A stretch of 64,000 nucleotides of DNA from positions 124,001 to 188,000 of the forward strand of contig JACQZP010000011.1 of the NCBI GenBank assembly GCA_016213825.1. The letters are read 5' to 3'. Shown one piece after another: positions 37,989-50,717 of the stretch (positions are counted from its first letter, which is position 1; each line of letters begins with the position of its first letter). The notes below the pieces were generated by a model that made no database searches, had not been told where the DNA came from, and saw only the letters and a list, made by a program, of their open reading frames with translations. This stretch comes from Acetobacterium woodii (lineage in GTDB: Bacteria; Bacillota; Clostridia; Eubacteriales; Eubacteriaceae). The position numbers and the translations under genes were made by a program.

Positions 37989-38495
37989 ATGGAAACAAAA
38001 AAATATTATGATGAGTTTGAAACCATTGTTGGCGATATATTAACACATACTGAATTCCAAAAGATTAAAAAAATTGATCACCATGGCAATGGTTTGTTTG
38101 AGCATTCGGTTGCAGTTGGGTATTACTCATATCGGGTTGCCCGATTTTTGAGAATGGATTGTCATTCCATCGCCAGAGCTGCCACCCTTCATGATTTCTT
38201 CCTGGAATCATGGCAAGGAAAAGTAAAAACCGAAAAAGGATTCAATCGAATCAAAGAAATGCATGGTTTTTCACATCCAAAAACAGCCCTGGAAAATGCT
38301 GAAAAATATTTTGATATTGATGAGCGTCAAGCTGATATGATCGTCAAGCACATGTTCCCACTTACCCCAATTCCACCAATGAATTTAGGTAGTTGGGTGG
38401 TTACGGCGGTGGATAAATGTGTCGCGACTAATGAATTGATTTTTAAAAATACCCAGCCCATAAAACGGCTCAAAAGTTTGATGTCCAGAGCTTAA
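37989..38495 (+). CDS. HD-domain phosphohydrolase-like protein
   Basis: 168 residues of the HD superfamily. Metal-binding positions visible are the His in GLFEHSVAVG (His39), the His-Asp doublet in RAATLHDFFLE (His68-Asp69), HGFSHPKTAL, and the later Asp in TAVDKCVA. Members hydrolyse nucleotides or nucleotide second messengers; the substrate cannot be read from sequence. GAAAGG precedes the ATG. It lies 69 nt upstream of the isocitrate dehydrogenase gene, with no terminator between, and may be cotranscribed. Confidence 0.8.
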   Translation: METKKYYDEFETIVGDILTHTEFQKIKKIDHHGNGLFEHSVAVGYYSYRVARFLRMDCHSIARAATLHDFFLESWQGKVKTEKGFNRIKEMHGFSHPKTALENAEKYFDIDERQADMIVKHMFPLTPIPPMNLGSWVVTAVDKCVATNELIFKNTQPIKRLKSLMSRA

Positions 38496-38564
38496 CAGGC
38501 ATTTTGTGTCGTCTTAAGCCCTTATATATGACAATTAATAAATAAATTTGACGGAGGATATAAC

Positions 38565-39758
38565 TTGATCGAAGAACAAATTGAACGAGCAAAAGCCCAT
38601 TTTGGAGAGTTGGTAAAAGAACAGCTGACCCGGATTGAAAAAATGAAGGTCCAAAAGGATTTTACAGATTTTAAAACAAAAGATAAGATCATTGTCGGTA
38701 TTGTTGGTGGCGATGGCATTGGTCCATTTATCACCGCGGAAGCCCAACGGGTGTTAGAATTTTTGCTGGATGATGATGTGAAAACCGGGCGGATTGTTTT
38801 TAAGATTATCGACGGATTAACGATTGAAAATCGTGCCGCTTGCGGTAAAGCAATTCCCGATGATGTTTTAGCAGAGCTGAAAGCCTGTGATGTTATCTTA
38901 AAGGGACCAACAACAACTCCCCGTGAAGGTGATCCATGGCCAAATATTGAAAGTGCTAATGTGGCAATGCGCCGGGAATTGGATTTATTTGCCAATGTTC
39001 GTCCCGTGAGTGTACCTGAAAAAAATATTGATTGGACATTTTATCGAGAAAATACCGAAGGTGCCTATGCAGTTGGCAGTAAAGGCATCCATGTCAATGA
39101 GGATTTAGCCATTGACTTCACCGTGACAACACAGGAAGGTTCTGAACGAATCATCAAAGCCGCTTTTGATTATGCTGAGAAATCAGGTAAGAACAAGGTA
39201 ACAGTGGTAACCAAAGCCAATGTTATTAAAACCACCGATGGTAAGTTTTTAGATACGGCCAAAGCGATTGCCAAAAATTACCCAACCGTGGAAATGGATG
39301 ACTGGTATATTGATATTATGACCGCTAAGCTAGTCGACGAAAAACGACGAAGTCAATTTAAAGTCATGGTTTTACCGAACCTGTATGGCGACATCTTGAC
39401 CGATGAAGCGGCAGAATTCCAGGGTGGTGTCGGGACTGCCGGTTCAGCCAATATTGGTAAGCAATATGCCATGTTTGAAGCCATCCATGGTTCAGCGCCA
39501 AGAATGGTTGAAGAGGGTCGGGGACAATATGCCGATCCCTGCAGTATTATCCGTGCGGCTGGGATGCTGTTAGAGCATATCGGCTACCAGGAAAAGGCCG
39601 AACAGCTTCAAAAAGCATTGGACGTTTGCGGACTGTATGAGAAAAAATTAGTTCTCACTGGCCGGGAAACAGGAGCGACAGGTGCAAAATATGCCGATTA
39701 TGTTATGGAAACACTATCAAATCCAGACTTGGATGCGATTTATGCAAAATTTATCTAG
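38565..39758 (+). CDS. Isocitrate/isopropylmalate dehydrogenase family protein, probably isocitrate dehydrogenase
   Basis: A decarboxylating beta-hydroxyacid dehydrogenase that would make 2-oxoglutarate from isocitrate for glutamate synthesis in an anaerobe with an incomplete TCA cycle. GDGIGPFITAEA is the N-terminal coenzyme motif. NVAMRRELDLFANVRPV carries the substrate arginines, and NLYGDILTDEAAEFQGGVG the catalytic aspartates and metal site. AIHGSAPRMVEEGRGQYADP ends the coenzyme loop. The start is TTG at 38565, seven bases after GGAGG. The family also includes isopropylmalate and homoisocitrate enzymes. NAD versus NADP was not decided. A clean terminator follows. Confidence 0.8.
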   Translation: MIEEQIERAKAHFGELVKEQLTRIEKMKVQKDFTDFKTKDKIIVGIVGGDGIGPFITAEAQRVLEFLLDDDVKTGRIVFKIIDGLTIENRAACGKAIPDDVLAELKACDVILKGPTTTPREGDPWPNIESANVAMRRELDLFANVRPVSVPEKNIDWTFYRENTEGAYAVGSKGIHVNEDLAIDFTVTTQEGSERIIKAAFDYAEKSGKNKVTVVTKANVIKTTDGKFLDTAKAIAKNYPTVEMDDWYIDIMTAKLVDEKRRSQFKVMVLPNLYGDILTDEAAEFQGGVGTAGSANIGKQYAMFEAIHGSAPRMVEEGRGQYADPCSIIRAAGMLLEHIGYQEKAEQLQKALDVCGLYEKKLVLTGRETGATGAKYADYVMETLSNPDLDAIYAKFI

Positions 39759-39767
39759 TTGATGATG

Positions 39768-39794
39768 GGGCGTCTATTAAGACGCCCTTTTTTT
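39768..39794 (+). terminator. Terminator after the isocitrate dehydrogenase gene
   Basis: GGGCGTC (39768-39774), TATTAA loop, GACGCCC (39781-39787), then seven T. Confidence 0.95.
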
Positions 39795-39971
39795 GTTGAA
39801 TAAAATGGTTTAGTCAGATTCTGACGAGAGATGTATTCATCAGTTATTAGTGGAATAGTTTTTATTAAAAATTTTGTTTACACACCACCATAAGAAACCT
39901 GTTAATTTTTGGTCTTGTGGTTTTAAATATTATCTTAGTTTATTCATTATCATAAAATTTAGGAGGCTAAC

Positions 39972-41453
39972 ATGCTGGAGAAGATTGATTTAGGTGTAAC
40001 AATTGACAAAGAAACCTACCGTTTAGAAAAAGAACGGTTAACCCTGCGATTGGGGGAGCTGCAACGTACCCTTCATGACATGGGGATACCAGTTTTAATG
40101 CTGTTTGAAGGATGGGATGCAGCCGGCAAGGGTACTCTCATTAATGAATTGCTGATGCCCATGGACCCCCGGACGTTTCGGGTTCATAATTTTAAAAAAC
40201 AGGAAAGCGAAGACGAAATATTTCGTCCCTTCTTATGGCGCTACTGGACGAAGACCCCGGAAAAGGGTCAGATCGCAATTTTCAACCGCAGCTATTACAG
40301 CGATCTGGTTTATCGCAAATCTCTCGATGCCCTGAACTTGCGAGGATTAATGAATCAGGCCAATGAATTTGAACAAACATTATCAGATGATGGGATGATT
40401 ATCTTCAAATTTTTCATTCACATCAGCAAAAAAGAACAAAAGAAACGCTTTACCAAATTACTGGAAAACGATGCGACATCCTGGCGGGTAACCCCTCGCG
40501 ACAAGAAAGAAAATAAGCATTATGATAAGCTTTATGAAAAAGTCAATCGGGGATTGGAGCAAACGGATAATGACTGTGCCCCCTGGATCATTATTGAAGG
40601 TGAGCAAAAAGATTATGCCTTGATCAAGGTGCTAAGTGTTTTGGAAAAACGGCTGGAAAAAGCCATTGAAGATGTCAAAACAGCAACAGAAATTGAACTA
40701 AAGCCGCTGATTCACGAAGGTGACAAGCCGTTTCAGTCTAAAATACTGGATGGCATTGTATTGGATCAAACCATCAGCGAAGAAGACTATCAGGCCGAAA
40801 TCAAGGACTGTCAGAAGAAACTACGATTACTGCAGTATGAGCTCTATCGGGAGCGAATTCCGTTGATTGTCGGTTTTGAAGGCTGGGATGCCGGCGGAAA
40901 AGGCGGTTGTATCAAGCGGCTCACCCGGAATTTGGATCCCAGAGGCTATACGGTGTACCCGACCGCCAGTCCCAGTGATATTGAAAGAAAGCACCATTAC
41001 CTGTGGCGATTCTGGCGGGACATTCCTAAAAATGGACACCTGGGTGTATGGGATCGAACCTGGTATGGTCGGGTGATGGTCGAGCCGATTGAAGGTTTTT
41101 GTACCCAGGCTGAATTTGATCGCAGTTACCGGGAGATCAACGAGTTTGAAAAACAACTGGCCGACTGGGGTGCTATTGTGATGAAGTTCTGGCTGCAAAT
41201 TGATCAGGATGAACAGCTGCGGCGATTTACCGGCCGGGAAGAAAATCCCGATAAAGAATGGAAAATCACCGATGAAGATTGGCGTAACCGTGATAAATGG
41301 GGCGTTTATAAAATAGCAGTGGATGAGATGTTATTAAAGACGTCCACAGTTCATGCTCCCTGGATTATTGTCGAAGCTCAAAATAAGTATTTTGCCAGAA
41401 TTAAAGTGTTAAAAGAAACCATTGCAGCTGTCGAGACGCGATTAAATAAATAA
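39972..41453 (+). CDS. pap: Polyphosphate:AMP phosphotransferase, two-domain PPK2
   Basis: Two PPK2 kinase domains in one 493-residue chain. The first (about 1-235) has Walker A FEGWDAAGKGTL near residue 45 and the lid/catalytic IAIFNRSYYSDLVYRK. The second (about 255-490) has FEGWDAGGKGGC and GVWDRTWYGRVMVEP. Known two-domain (class II) enzymes phosphorylate AMP to ADP with polyphosphate. The family match is strong and the AMP specificity is inferred from architecture. AGGAGG precedes the ATG. The gene's final coding bases recur as a decayed fragment near 43140, beyond the permease gene. Confidence 0.9.
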   Translation: MLEKIDLGVTIDKETYRLEKERLTLRLGELQRTLHDMGIPVLMLFEGWDAAGKGTLINELLMPMDPRTFRVHNFKKQESEDEIFRPFLWRYWTKTPEKGQIAIFNRSYYSDLVYRKSLDALNLRGLMNQANEFEQTLSDDGMIIFKFFIHISKKEQKKRFTKLLENDATSWRVTPRDKKENKHYDKLYEKVNRGLEQTDNDCAPWIIIEGEQKDYALIKVLSVLEKRLEKAIEDVKTATEIELKPLIHEGDKPFQSKILDGIVLDQTISEEDYQAEIKDCQKKLRLLQYELYRERIPLIVGFEGWDAGGKGGCIKRLTRNLDPRGYTVYPTASPSDIERKHHYLWRFWRDIPKNGHLGVWDRTWYGRVMVEPIEGFCTQAEFDRSYREINEFEKQLADWGAIVMKFWLQIDQDEQLRRFTGREENPDKEWKITDEDWRNRDKWGVYKIAVDEMLLKTSTVHAPWIIVEAQNKYFARIKVLKETIAAVETRLNK

Positions 41454-41542
41454 TGAACCGTTGAAATAATGAATGTGTTTGGAATTCAGCCAGAGGCATG
41501 ATAAAATACTCCATGAAAAAAATTTTAATGGGGGAATTTTAA

Positions 41543-42997
41543 ATGAGTGAAAAAGAAAATGTCTCGAATGAAGATCTTCATCGTGGTCTAGAAGAAAGAC
41601 ATATTCAGATGATGGCAATTGGTGGAGCAATTGGGGTTGGTCTATTTTTAGGATCGGCGATGGCAATTAAGACGGCCGGTCCTTCAATTTTATTCTGTTA
41701 TGCCATTGCTGGTGTTATTCTGTTTTTTATTATGCGGGCACTGGGCGAGTTGGCGGTTGAAAATCCGGTAGCCGGATCATTTAGCGCTTATGCCAGTGAA
41801 TTTATTGGACCGCTAGCCGGGTATTTAACCGGATGGACGTATTGGTTCATGTGGATCGTAACCTGTATGGCAGAGGTTACAGCCGTTGGAATTTATGTAA
41901 ATTTCTGGTTCCCAAGTGTACCACAATGGGTTTCAGCCCTTGTTGCGGTTGCTTTTTTGACCTTGGTGAACTTAATTGCGGTCAAGGCTTTTGGCGAGTT
42001 TGAATTTTGGTTTGCGCTGATAAAAGTTGCGACCATAATTGTAATGATTATCTTAGGGATCGTGATGATTACTACCGGCCTAGGAAATGGCGGTGTCCCC
42101 GTTGGGATTTCCAACTTATGGAATAACGGCGGTTTCTTCCCGAACGGTATAACAGGAGCAGCACTGGCGATGGTAATGGTAGCTTTTGCCTTTGTCGGGA
42201 TCGAGCTGATTGGTGTGACTGCCGGTGAAGCCAAGAATCCGGATAAAGTCATACCGTCTGCGATTAATAAGGTTTTAGTCAGAATCCTGATATTCTATGT
42301 CGGTTCAATGTTTGTCATTCTGGCACTTTACCCCTGGGCGACAATTGGAACGACTGGTAGTCCGTTTGTAGCAACCTTTGTTAAATTTGGAATCGGGGCG
42401 GCTGCAGGCATTGTCAATTTCGTTGTCTTGACGGCAGCATTATCTTCCTGTAACAGCGGTATTTTTACAACTGGACGGATGCTCTATAATCTTTCGCTAC
42501 AAGGTTCGGCTCCCAAAATGCTTGGGCAGCTTAGTAAAACACAAGTTCCTAGAAATGCAATTTTAATTTCGGTGGGGTTCATGCTAATTGGAGTCTTACT
42601 TAATTATATTGTTCCGGCTAAAGTATTTGCGTATGTCACCAGTGTGGCAACCTTTGCAGGCGTTTTTTCATGGTTTATGATCTTACTGGCGCAAATGAAA
42701 TATCGAAAGACGCTGACGCCCGAACAAGTAAAGAAAATTAAATTTCCGATGAAAGGATATCCTTATGCGAATTATCTTAGCATGATATTTTTAGTAGTTC
42801 TGATCGTCATTATGTTCATGAGTCCAGATACGCGGGTAGCAGTTATTGTCGGACCGCTGTGGTTAGGGGGACTGGTTGCGTATTATTATGGCAGTGGCAT
42901 TCATAAACGTTCCTGTGTTACCGTAAAAGCGAACATCCCGGAATTTGATAAAATAGCCAATCCAGTAACGGTTGTCAATGACGCCAATGAAATATAG
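41543..42997 (+). CDS. Amino acid permease, AAT family (APC superfamily)
   Basis: A 484-residue transporter with about 12 membrane helices. It begins HRGLEERHIQMMAIGGAIGVGLFLGS, the AAT-family signature, followed by ELAVENPVAGSFSAYASEFIGPLAGYLTGWTYW. The GVTAGEAKNPDKVIPSAINKVLVRILIFYVGS motif near residue 225 is typical of proton-coupled permeases of the GabP/ProY/CycA/LysP group. The exact amino acid cannot be told. GGGG precedes the ATG 90 nt after the polyphosphate kinase stop. A terminator follows. Confidence 0.88.
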   Translation: MSEKENVSNEDLHRGLEERHIQMMAIGGAIGVGLFLGSAMAIKTAGPSILFCYAIAGVILFFIMRALGELAVENPVAGSFSAYASEFIGPLAGYLTGWTYWFMWIVTCMAEVTAVGIYVNFWFPSVPQWVSALVAVAFLTLVNLIAVKAFGEFEFWFALIKVATIIVMIILGIVMITTGLGNGGVPVGISNLWNNGGFFPNGITGAALAMVMVAFAFVGIELIGVTAGEAKNPDKVIPSAINKVLVRILIFYVGSMFVILALYPWATIGTTGSPFVATFVKFGIGAAAGIVNFVVLTAALSSCNSGIFTTGRMLYNLSLQGSAPKMLGQLSKTQVPRNAILISVGFMLIGVLLNYIVPAKVFAYVTSVATFAGVFSWFMILLAQMKYRKTLTPEQVKKIKFPMKGYPYANYLSMIFLVVLIVIMFMSPDTRVAVIVGPLWLGGLVAYYYGSGIHKRSCVTVKANIPEFDKIANPVTVVNDANEI

Positions 42998-43049
42998 AAA
43001 GGCTAATCTCAAAGAATTTAATTAGTTCTTTCAGATTGGCAACACAATC

Positions 43050-43087
43050 AAAAGTTCATTATGAAAAAAATTCATAATGAACTTTTT
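43050..43087 (+). terminator. Terminator after the amino acid permease
   Basis: AAAAGTTCATTATGAA (43050-43065), AAAAA loop, TTCATAATGAACTTTT with trailing T: 16-bp perfect stem. Confidence 0.93.
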
Positions 43088-43133
43088 AAGAAAATTTTAA
43101 CAAAAAATCGGTAATGGATTATTTTATGTAAAG

Positions 43134-43194
43134 AATAAAAGTATTTTACAGGATTAAAGTTCTTAAAGAAACAATTGCAACCCTAGAAAATTAA
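43134..43194 (+). pseudogene. Decayed C-terminal fragment of a PPK2 gene
   Basis: From 43141, the bases match the end of the polyphosphate kinase gene (about 41390-41440). Read from CAG/AGG in one frame, they encode R-I-K-V-L-K-E-T-I-A-T-L-E-N-stop, against R-I-K-V-L-K-E-T-I-A-A-V-E-T in the intact gene. Many differences are third-position or conservative, and a one-base deletion breaks the frame just upstream. This is the signature of a former coding sequence. The rest of that copy is absent, replaced by the terminator and an AT-rich gap. The remainder of the 42998-43387 gap holds the PFOR promoter. Confidence 0.65.
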
Positions 43195-43288
43195 TTAAAT
43201 GCACATTAACGTTAACCTTAATAAAAATTAGGGTAACAACTACAAAAATAGCCGATTTTTATAGCAAAAAATTACTCATAATAAAGTG

Positions 43289-43317
43289 TATACACGAAAA
43301 AACTAATATGATATAAT
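43289..43317 (+). promoter_or_regulatory. PFOR promoter
   Basis: TATACA (43289-43294), 17-nt spacer, TATAAT (43312-43317), about 70 nt before the start codon. The -10 is perfect, the -35 weak. Confidence 0.6.
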
Positions 43318-43324
43318 TTTCTAG

Positions 43325-46912
<3,588 letters not shown>

Positions 46913-46922
46913 TTAATATTTA

Positions 46923-46971
46923 AAAGAAACCGGAGCGACTGGTATTTGCCAGGGGTGCTTCGGTTTCTTTT
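46923..46971 (+). terminator. Terminator after PFOR
   Basis: AAAGAAACCGGAGC (46923-46936) pairs with GCTTCGGTTTCTTT (46957-46970), one G-U pair. The T-run is short and interrupted. Confidence 0.75.
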
Positions 46972-47024
46972 CTGATTAATTGATAATCGTAGTTAGAATA
47001 GTTAAATTTGAAATTTGTAAAAAC

Positions 47025-47060
47025 ATGCAATTATTATTTGAGTTGCATAGAATAATGCAA
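47025..47060 (+). promoter_or_regulatory. Phased ATGCAA/TTGCAT motifs upstream of the candidate sRNA promoter
   Basis: ATGCAA at 47025-47030, TTGCAT at 47043-47048 and ATGCAA at 47055-47060. The outer two belong to a 30-bp-spaced direct repeat (TGCAA[T/A]TATTATT), and TTGCAT-N6-ATGCAA is a perfect inverted repeat. They end about 33 bp before the -10 at 47093, where an activator would bind. Confidence 0.4.
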
Positions 47061-47090
47061 ATATTATTGAAATTGTCTTATTTGTGTAAT

Positions 47091-47259
47091 GCTATAATTA
47101 AAAAGCCATCGGTGCGGTACTTAATTGTTAAGCCAATGTAATCCGGGATGATGGATAAAATTGAGATTATGAAAAGAAGATAAATTTGTACAGTGATAAA
47201 TTTTTAGTCCAATCAAAATGGGAACCCCTGCACAATGGTGTGTAGAGGTTCCTTTTTTT
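47091..47259 (+). ncRNA. Candidate independent small RNA with own promoter and terminator
   Basis: Extended -10 TGC-TATAAT (47090-47098) predicts a start near 47105. A strong terminator hairpin lies at 47221-47252 (GGAACC...GGTTCC with one internal mismatch), then seven T (47253-47259). The roughly 155-nt transcript between has no open reading frame with a ribosome site. It contains CTTAA-TTG-TTAAG and CCATC...GATGG pairing. It does not match tmRNA, SRP RNA, 6S RNA or a riboswitch class that I recognise. The next gene downstream is convergent, so this is not a leader. It occupies most of the 46913-47303 gap. Confidence 0.55.
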
Positions 47260-47303
47260 CATAAATTGATGACAACTATCAGCGTGGTCTGATGGTGTCA
47301 AAA

Positions 47304-47561
47304 CTATTTACATTTTTGGGGAGATGGGTGTCTTCGGGCAAATCCATCGAGGTCATCATCAGGATTATGAACGGTTAATAACATTTTGTCCAAATCAAAA
47401 ACAAAATCAAAGTTACTGCCCGTTTTTAAATCTTCAAGTACGTCCATAATCATTTGACCGTCGCCGACATCATCCATGCTGAGAATGGCTTTTCCATGAT
47501 CGTCAAAATTAGCAACCTTCACTTTTTCTTGAATTACTTCAATAATACGTTTCTTTTCCAT
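47304..47561 (-). CDS. Small acidic protein of unknown function
   Basis: 85 residues beginning MEKKRIIEVIQEKVKVANFD, rich in Asp (GDGQMIMDVLEDLKTGSNFDFVFDLDKMLLTVHNPDDD). No signal peptide, membrane helix or metal motif is clear. AGAGGT with suitable spacing precedes the ATG, supporting a real gene. It lies on the minus strand between the candidate small RNA (convergent) and dnaG (divergent). The pattern of beta segments and acidic turns is compact, but I do not recognise the family. Confidence 0.6.
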   Translation of the reverse strand: MEKKRIIEVIQEKVKVANFDDHGKAILSMDDVGDGQMIMDVLEDLKTGSNFDFVFDLDKMLLTVHNPDDDLDGFARRHPSPQKCK

Positions 47562-47781
47562 AAAAATACCTCTTTCTAAATAATAGTATTGTTAGTTTTA
47601 TAAATACCCCGATAATTGAATTTTATCCACTGACAATCAGAATTTGAAAGATTAATGAAACTTTATTTTTGTTTAAATTTAAAAATAAAGGCTATTAAAA
47701 CAAGGAGAATTCTATTTTAGGTAGAATAGAGATAATAGACCCTTAAAAGTCAAGACTTTATTAAAAAAAAGGAAAACACAA
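47562..47781 (+). promoter_or_regulatory. Upstream region of the dnaG-rpoD operon
   Basis: AT-rich 220-nt divergent gap. ATTCTA-N7-TAGAAT (47709-47727) is a small inverted repeat followed by GATAAT (about 47731), a possible -10. I could not assign a convincing -35. Confidence 0.25.
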
Positions 47782-49563
47782 ATGACAACATACTACTCCG
47801 AGGAATTGATACAATCTGTCATCGAAGCAAATGATATTGTGGATGTCGCTTCGGGTTACATGACCTTAAAACGGGTGGGGAACTCCTTTAAGGGTAAATG
47901 TCCGTTTCATAATGAAAAAACAGCATCGTTCACGGTCTCCAGAGAAAAACAGTTATATCATTGTTTTGGCTGTGGGGCAGGCGGTAATGTGATTACCTTT
48001 ATTATGGAAATGGAAAAACTACCTTTTGTGGATGCCCTTAAGTTCCTGGCAGCTCGGGTGAATATTGTTTTACCTGAAAAGCAAAACGCTCAGGAAGATC
48101 ACCTGGCATATGAAACAAAGAAACGTCTGTATGAATTGCATCGGGAATCGGCAAACTATTATTATAAAATTTTAAAGACAAATCGTCCGGCGCTGGAATA
48201 TTTGATCAAAAGAGGAATCAGCCAGGAAACCATCCGTGAGTTTGGTCTTGGTTATGCAACAGAAGAATGGAGCAGACTAACAGACTTTCTCAAGACCAAG
48301 GGTTTTAGTGCCGAAGAAATGCTGGATTCAGGGCTGGTTTTGGCTTCGGAGAACAAGCGGCATTATGATCGGTTCCGCAGTCGGATTATGTTTCCGATTG
48401 TTAATCCCAGAGGACAGATTGTTGGCTTTGGCGGTCGTCTAATGGCAAACGGTACAAATGGACCAAAATACCTGAACTCTCCAGAAACCCCGATTTTTTC
48501 GAAAAGCTATGAACTGTACAATTTAAATCGTTGCAAGAATTTTATGGAAGATGGACGACTATTCATTGTTGAAGGCTATATGGATGTCATATCTCTTTAT
48601 GAAAAGGGGATAAAAAATACGGTGGCAGCTCTGGGTACGGCGTTTACACCATTTCATGGGAAAATACTGGAGCGCTATGCCAGCGAGGTGATTATTGCCT
48701 TTGATGGTGACAGTGCCGGAATATCGGCAACAGAAAAAGCAATGAATATCTTGAAAAAGACCAGTTTAAATGTTAAAATATTAAACTTGCCGGTAAATGA
48801 AGACCCAGATTCATTCGTCCAGAAATATGGCAATGAGGGATTTAATAATTTTGTTTCCAAAGCCTTGACCATTGTCGAGTATGAACTGGAATTGTTAAAA
48901 AGAAACAACGACCTCACCCAAACTGATGGCCGACTGCGTTACGGAAATGAAGCAATCAAAATATTAAAGCAACTGGAAACGTCCGTAGAAATTGATTACT
49001 ACAGCAAAATGGTTGCCCGGGAAACCGGGATTAACCAGGAAGTGATCCGACGCGAGGTAATTCGTTCAAAGACGAAGCAATCCGCCAATCCTGGTCAGTT
49101 AATTGAGGTTGACCAAAAAGGCACATTCACCCAGAAGATTCCGAAGGCCTATCAAAAAGCTCAGGAATTGGCAATTCGATACTGTTTAATAACACCTGAG
49201 ATGATTGACGGTTTTCCGATGGATTATCTGACCGAGCAGTTCTATAAAGATCTGCTTTTAACCATTTCAGAAAGGATCAAAACGGACAGAAAAATCGACA
49301 TCAATCAAGTGATGTCACATTTTGATGAATCAGAAGAAGTTCAAAAAATAGTTGAGTTCATGATGAACGAGGAGGAAGTCTCCCGGCTTGATTATCAAGA
49401 TGCTTTGGAAATAATGAATCGTTTTTATAATGAAGCTCAACTGGATAAGATTTCTGAACAAATAAAGAGAGAATCAACCAATGGTAACGACGAAGCGGTG
49501 GCAAGGCTCACCAATCAATTTATAGAAATCAAGAAAATGATGAAAGAAAACGGGAGGCACTAA
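47782..49563 (+). CDS. dnaG: DNA primase DnaG
   Basis: DnaG lays RNA primers at the replication fork. The 593-residue protein opens with a zinc-binding domain, [13 protein letters not shown] then [13 protein letters not shown] (CHC2 type), near residues 39-65. The primase core includes [24 protein letters not shown]. The Toprim acidic motifs are [11 protein letters not shown] and [15 protein letters not shown]. The variable C-terminal helicase-binding region ends the chain. AAAAGGAAA precedes the ATG. It ends one base before rpoD, with GGGAGG inside its end: the classic macromolecular-synthesis operon without rpsU. Confidence 0.96.
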   Translation: MTTYYSEELIQSVIEANDIVDVASGYMTLKRVGNSFKGKCPFHNEKTASFTVSREKQLYHCFGCGAGGNVITFIMEMEKLPFVDALKFLAARVNIVLPEKQNAQEDHLAYETKKRLYELHRESANYYYKILKTNRPALEYLIKRGISQETIREFGLGYATEEWSRLTDFLKTKGFSAEEMLDSGLVLASENKRHYDRFRSRIMFPIVNPRGQIVGFGGRLMANGTNGPKYLNSPETPIFSKSYELYNLNRCKNFMEDGRLFIVEGYMDVISLYEKGIKNTVAALGTAFTPFHGKILERYASEVIIAFDGDSAGISATEKAMNILKKTSLNVKILNLPVNEDPDSFVQKYGNEGFNNFVSKALTIVEYELELLKRNNDLTQTDGRLRYGNEAIKILKQLETSVEIDYYSKMVARETGINQEVIRREVIRSKTKQSANPGQLIEVDQKGTFTQKIPKAYQKAQELAIRYCLITPEMIDGFPMDYLTEQFYKDLLLTISERIKTDRKIDINQVMSHFDESEEVQKIVEFMMNEEEVSRLDYQDALEIMNRFYNEAQLDKISEQIKRESTNGNDEAVARLTNQFIEIKKMMKENGRH

Positions 49564-49564
49564 A

Positions 49565-50716
49565 ATGAAACTTGAGAAAGTAATCGCAGAAGATATAATC
49601 TTAGATGTTGACGATGACAGCATTGAGATAGAAAAAGTCGCAATTGAATTGATGCCAGAAGTTCAGCAGCTTTTAAAACGCGGAAAAGCAAAAGGTAATT
49701 TAAATAACCATGATTTTGAAGAAATTCTGGAAAAGGCTGATCTGGATCCAGAAGAAATTGATTCAATTTACTTATATCTTCAAAAAGAAGGAATTGAAAT
49801 TGCCTTTACTGACCTTGAACTGGAAGCCCTGGAAGCGGCTGAACTGGAAGAAGAAAACCAGAAAGAAATTGAGCTGGCTGATTCGGTTAGCGTCAACGAT
49901 CCGGTTCGTTTATATCTTAAAGAAATTGGTAAGGTGCCATTATTAACGGGTGATGAAGAAATGGCTTTGGCGCGTCGGATGGAAGCCGGCGATGATTCGG
50001 CCAAGAAGGAATTGGCTGAAGCCAACCTGCGTTTGGTTGTCAGTATTGCCAAACGGTATGTGGGACGGGGGATGTCATTTCTGGATTTAATTCAGGAAGG
50101 AAACCTGGGATTAATTAAAGCTGTTGAAAAATTCGACTATACCAAGGGTTTTAAATTCAGTACCTATGCTACCTGGTGGATCCGCCAGGCGATTACCCGG
50201 GCCATTGCCGATCAGGCCAGAACCATCCGTATCCCGGTTCATATGGTAGAGACCATTAATAAGCTGATCCGGGTTTCCCGTCAGTTGCTCCAGGAATATG
50301 GACGCGAACCGACCCCAGCCGAAATTGGCAAGGAAATGGGCTTCTCTGAAGAAAAGGTTCGTGAAATTCAAAAAATTGCCCAGGATCCAGTTTCCCTGGA
50401 AACACCGATTGGGGAAGAAGAAGATAGCCATTTGGGTGACTTCATTCCTGATGAAGATGCACCGGCTCCGGCCGAAGCGGCATCCTATGCGCTATTGAAA
50501 GAACAGCTGATTGAAGTATTGAATACTTTGACCGAGCGGGAAGAAAAAGTGCTTCGTTTACGCTTTGGTTTGGATGATGGTCGAGCTCGGACCCTGGAAG
50601 AAGTCGGCAAAGAGTTTAATGTTACCAGAGAACGAATCCGACAGATTGAAGCAAAGGCCTTACGCAAATTGCGACACCCCAGCCGCAGTAAGAAATTAAA
50701 GGATTATTTGACCTAA
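49565..50716 (+). CDS. rpoD: Primary sigma factor RpoD (sigma-A/sigma-70)
   Basis: This is the housekeeping sigma factor. The 383-residue protein has an acidic N-terminal region 1.1 (about 1-105) and region 1.2 ([19 protein letters not shown]). Region 2 has [20 protein letters not shown] and [17 protein letters not shown] for -10 recognition and melting. Region 3 follows, and region 4.2 has [20 protein letters not shown] for -35 recognition. All are complete. The start ATG lies one base after the dnaG stop. trmK follows one base after its stop, so the genes are tightly coupled. Confidence 0.97.
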   Translation: MKLEKVIAEDIILDVDDDSIEIEKVAIELMPEVQQLLKRGKAKGNLNNHDFEEILEKADLDPEEIDSIYLYLQKEGIEIAFTDLELEALEAAELEEENQKEIELADSVSVNDPVRLYLKEIGKVPLLTGDEEMALARRMEAGDDSAKKELAEANLRLVVSIAKRYVGRGMSFLDLIQEGNLGLIKAVEKFDYTKGFKFSTYATWWIRQAITRAIADQARTIRIPVHMVETINKLIRVSRQLLQEYGREPTPAEIGKEMGFSEEKVREIQKIAQDPVSLETPIGEEEDSHLGDFIPDEDAPAPAEAASYALLKEQLIEVLNTLTEREEKVLRLRFGLDDGRARTLEEVGKEFNVTRERIRQIEAKALRKLRHPSRSKKLKDYLT

Positions 50717-50717
50717 A

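Noticed and set aside
43250-43257. GCCGATTT before PFOR as a sigma-D site
   Set aside because: Only a partial match, and a better sigma-A -10 exists at 43312.
47105-47259. 6S RNA, SRP RNA, tmRNA or cobalamin riboswitch assignment for the orphan transcript
   Set aside because: The 5' and 3' ends do not pair as in 6S, no tmRNA/SRP signature is present, and no downstream gene is in the right orientation for a riboswitch.
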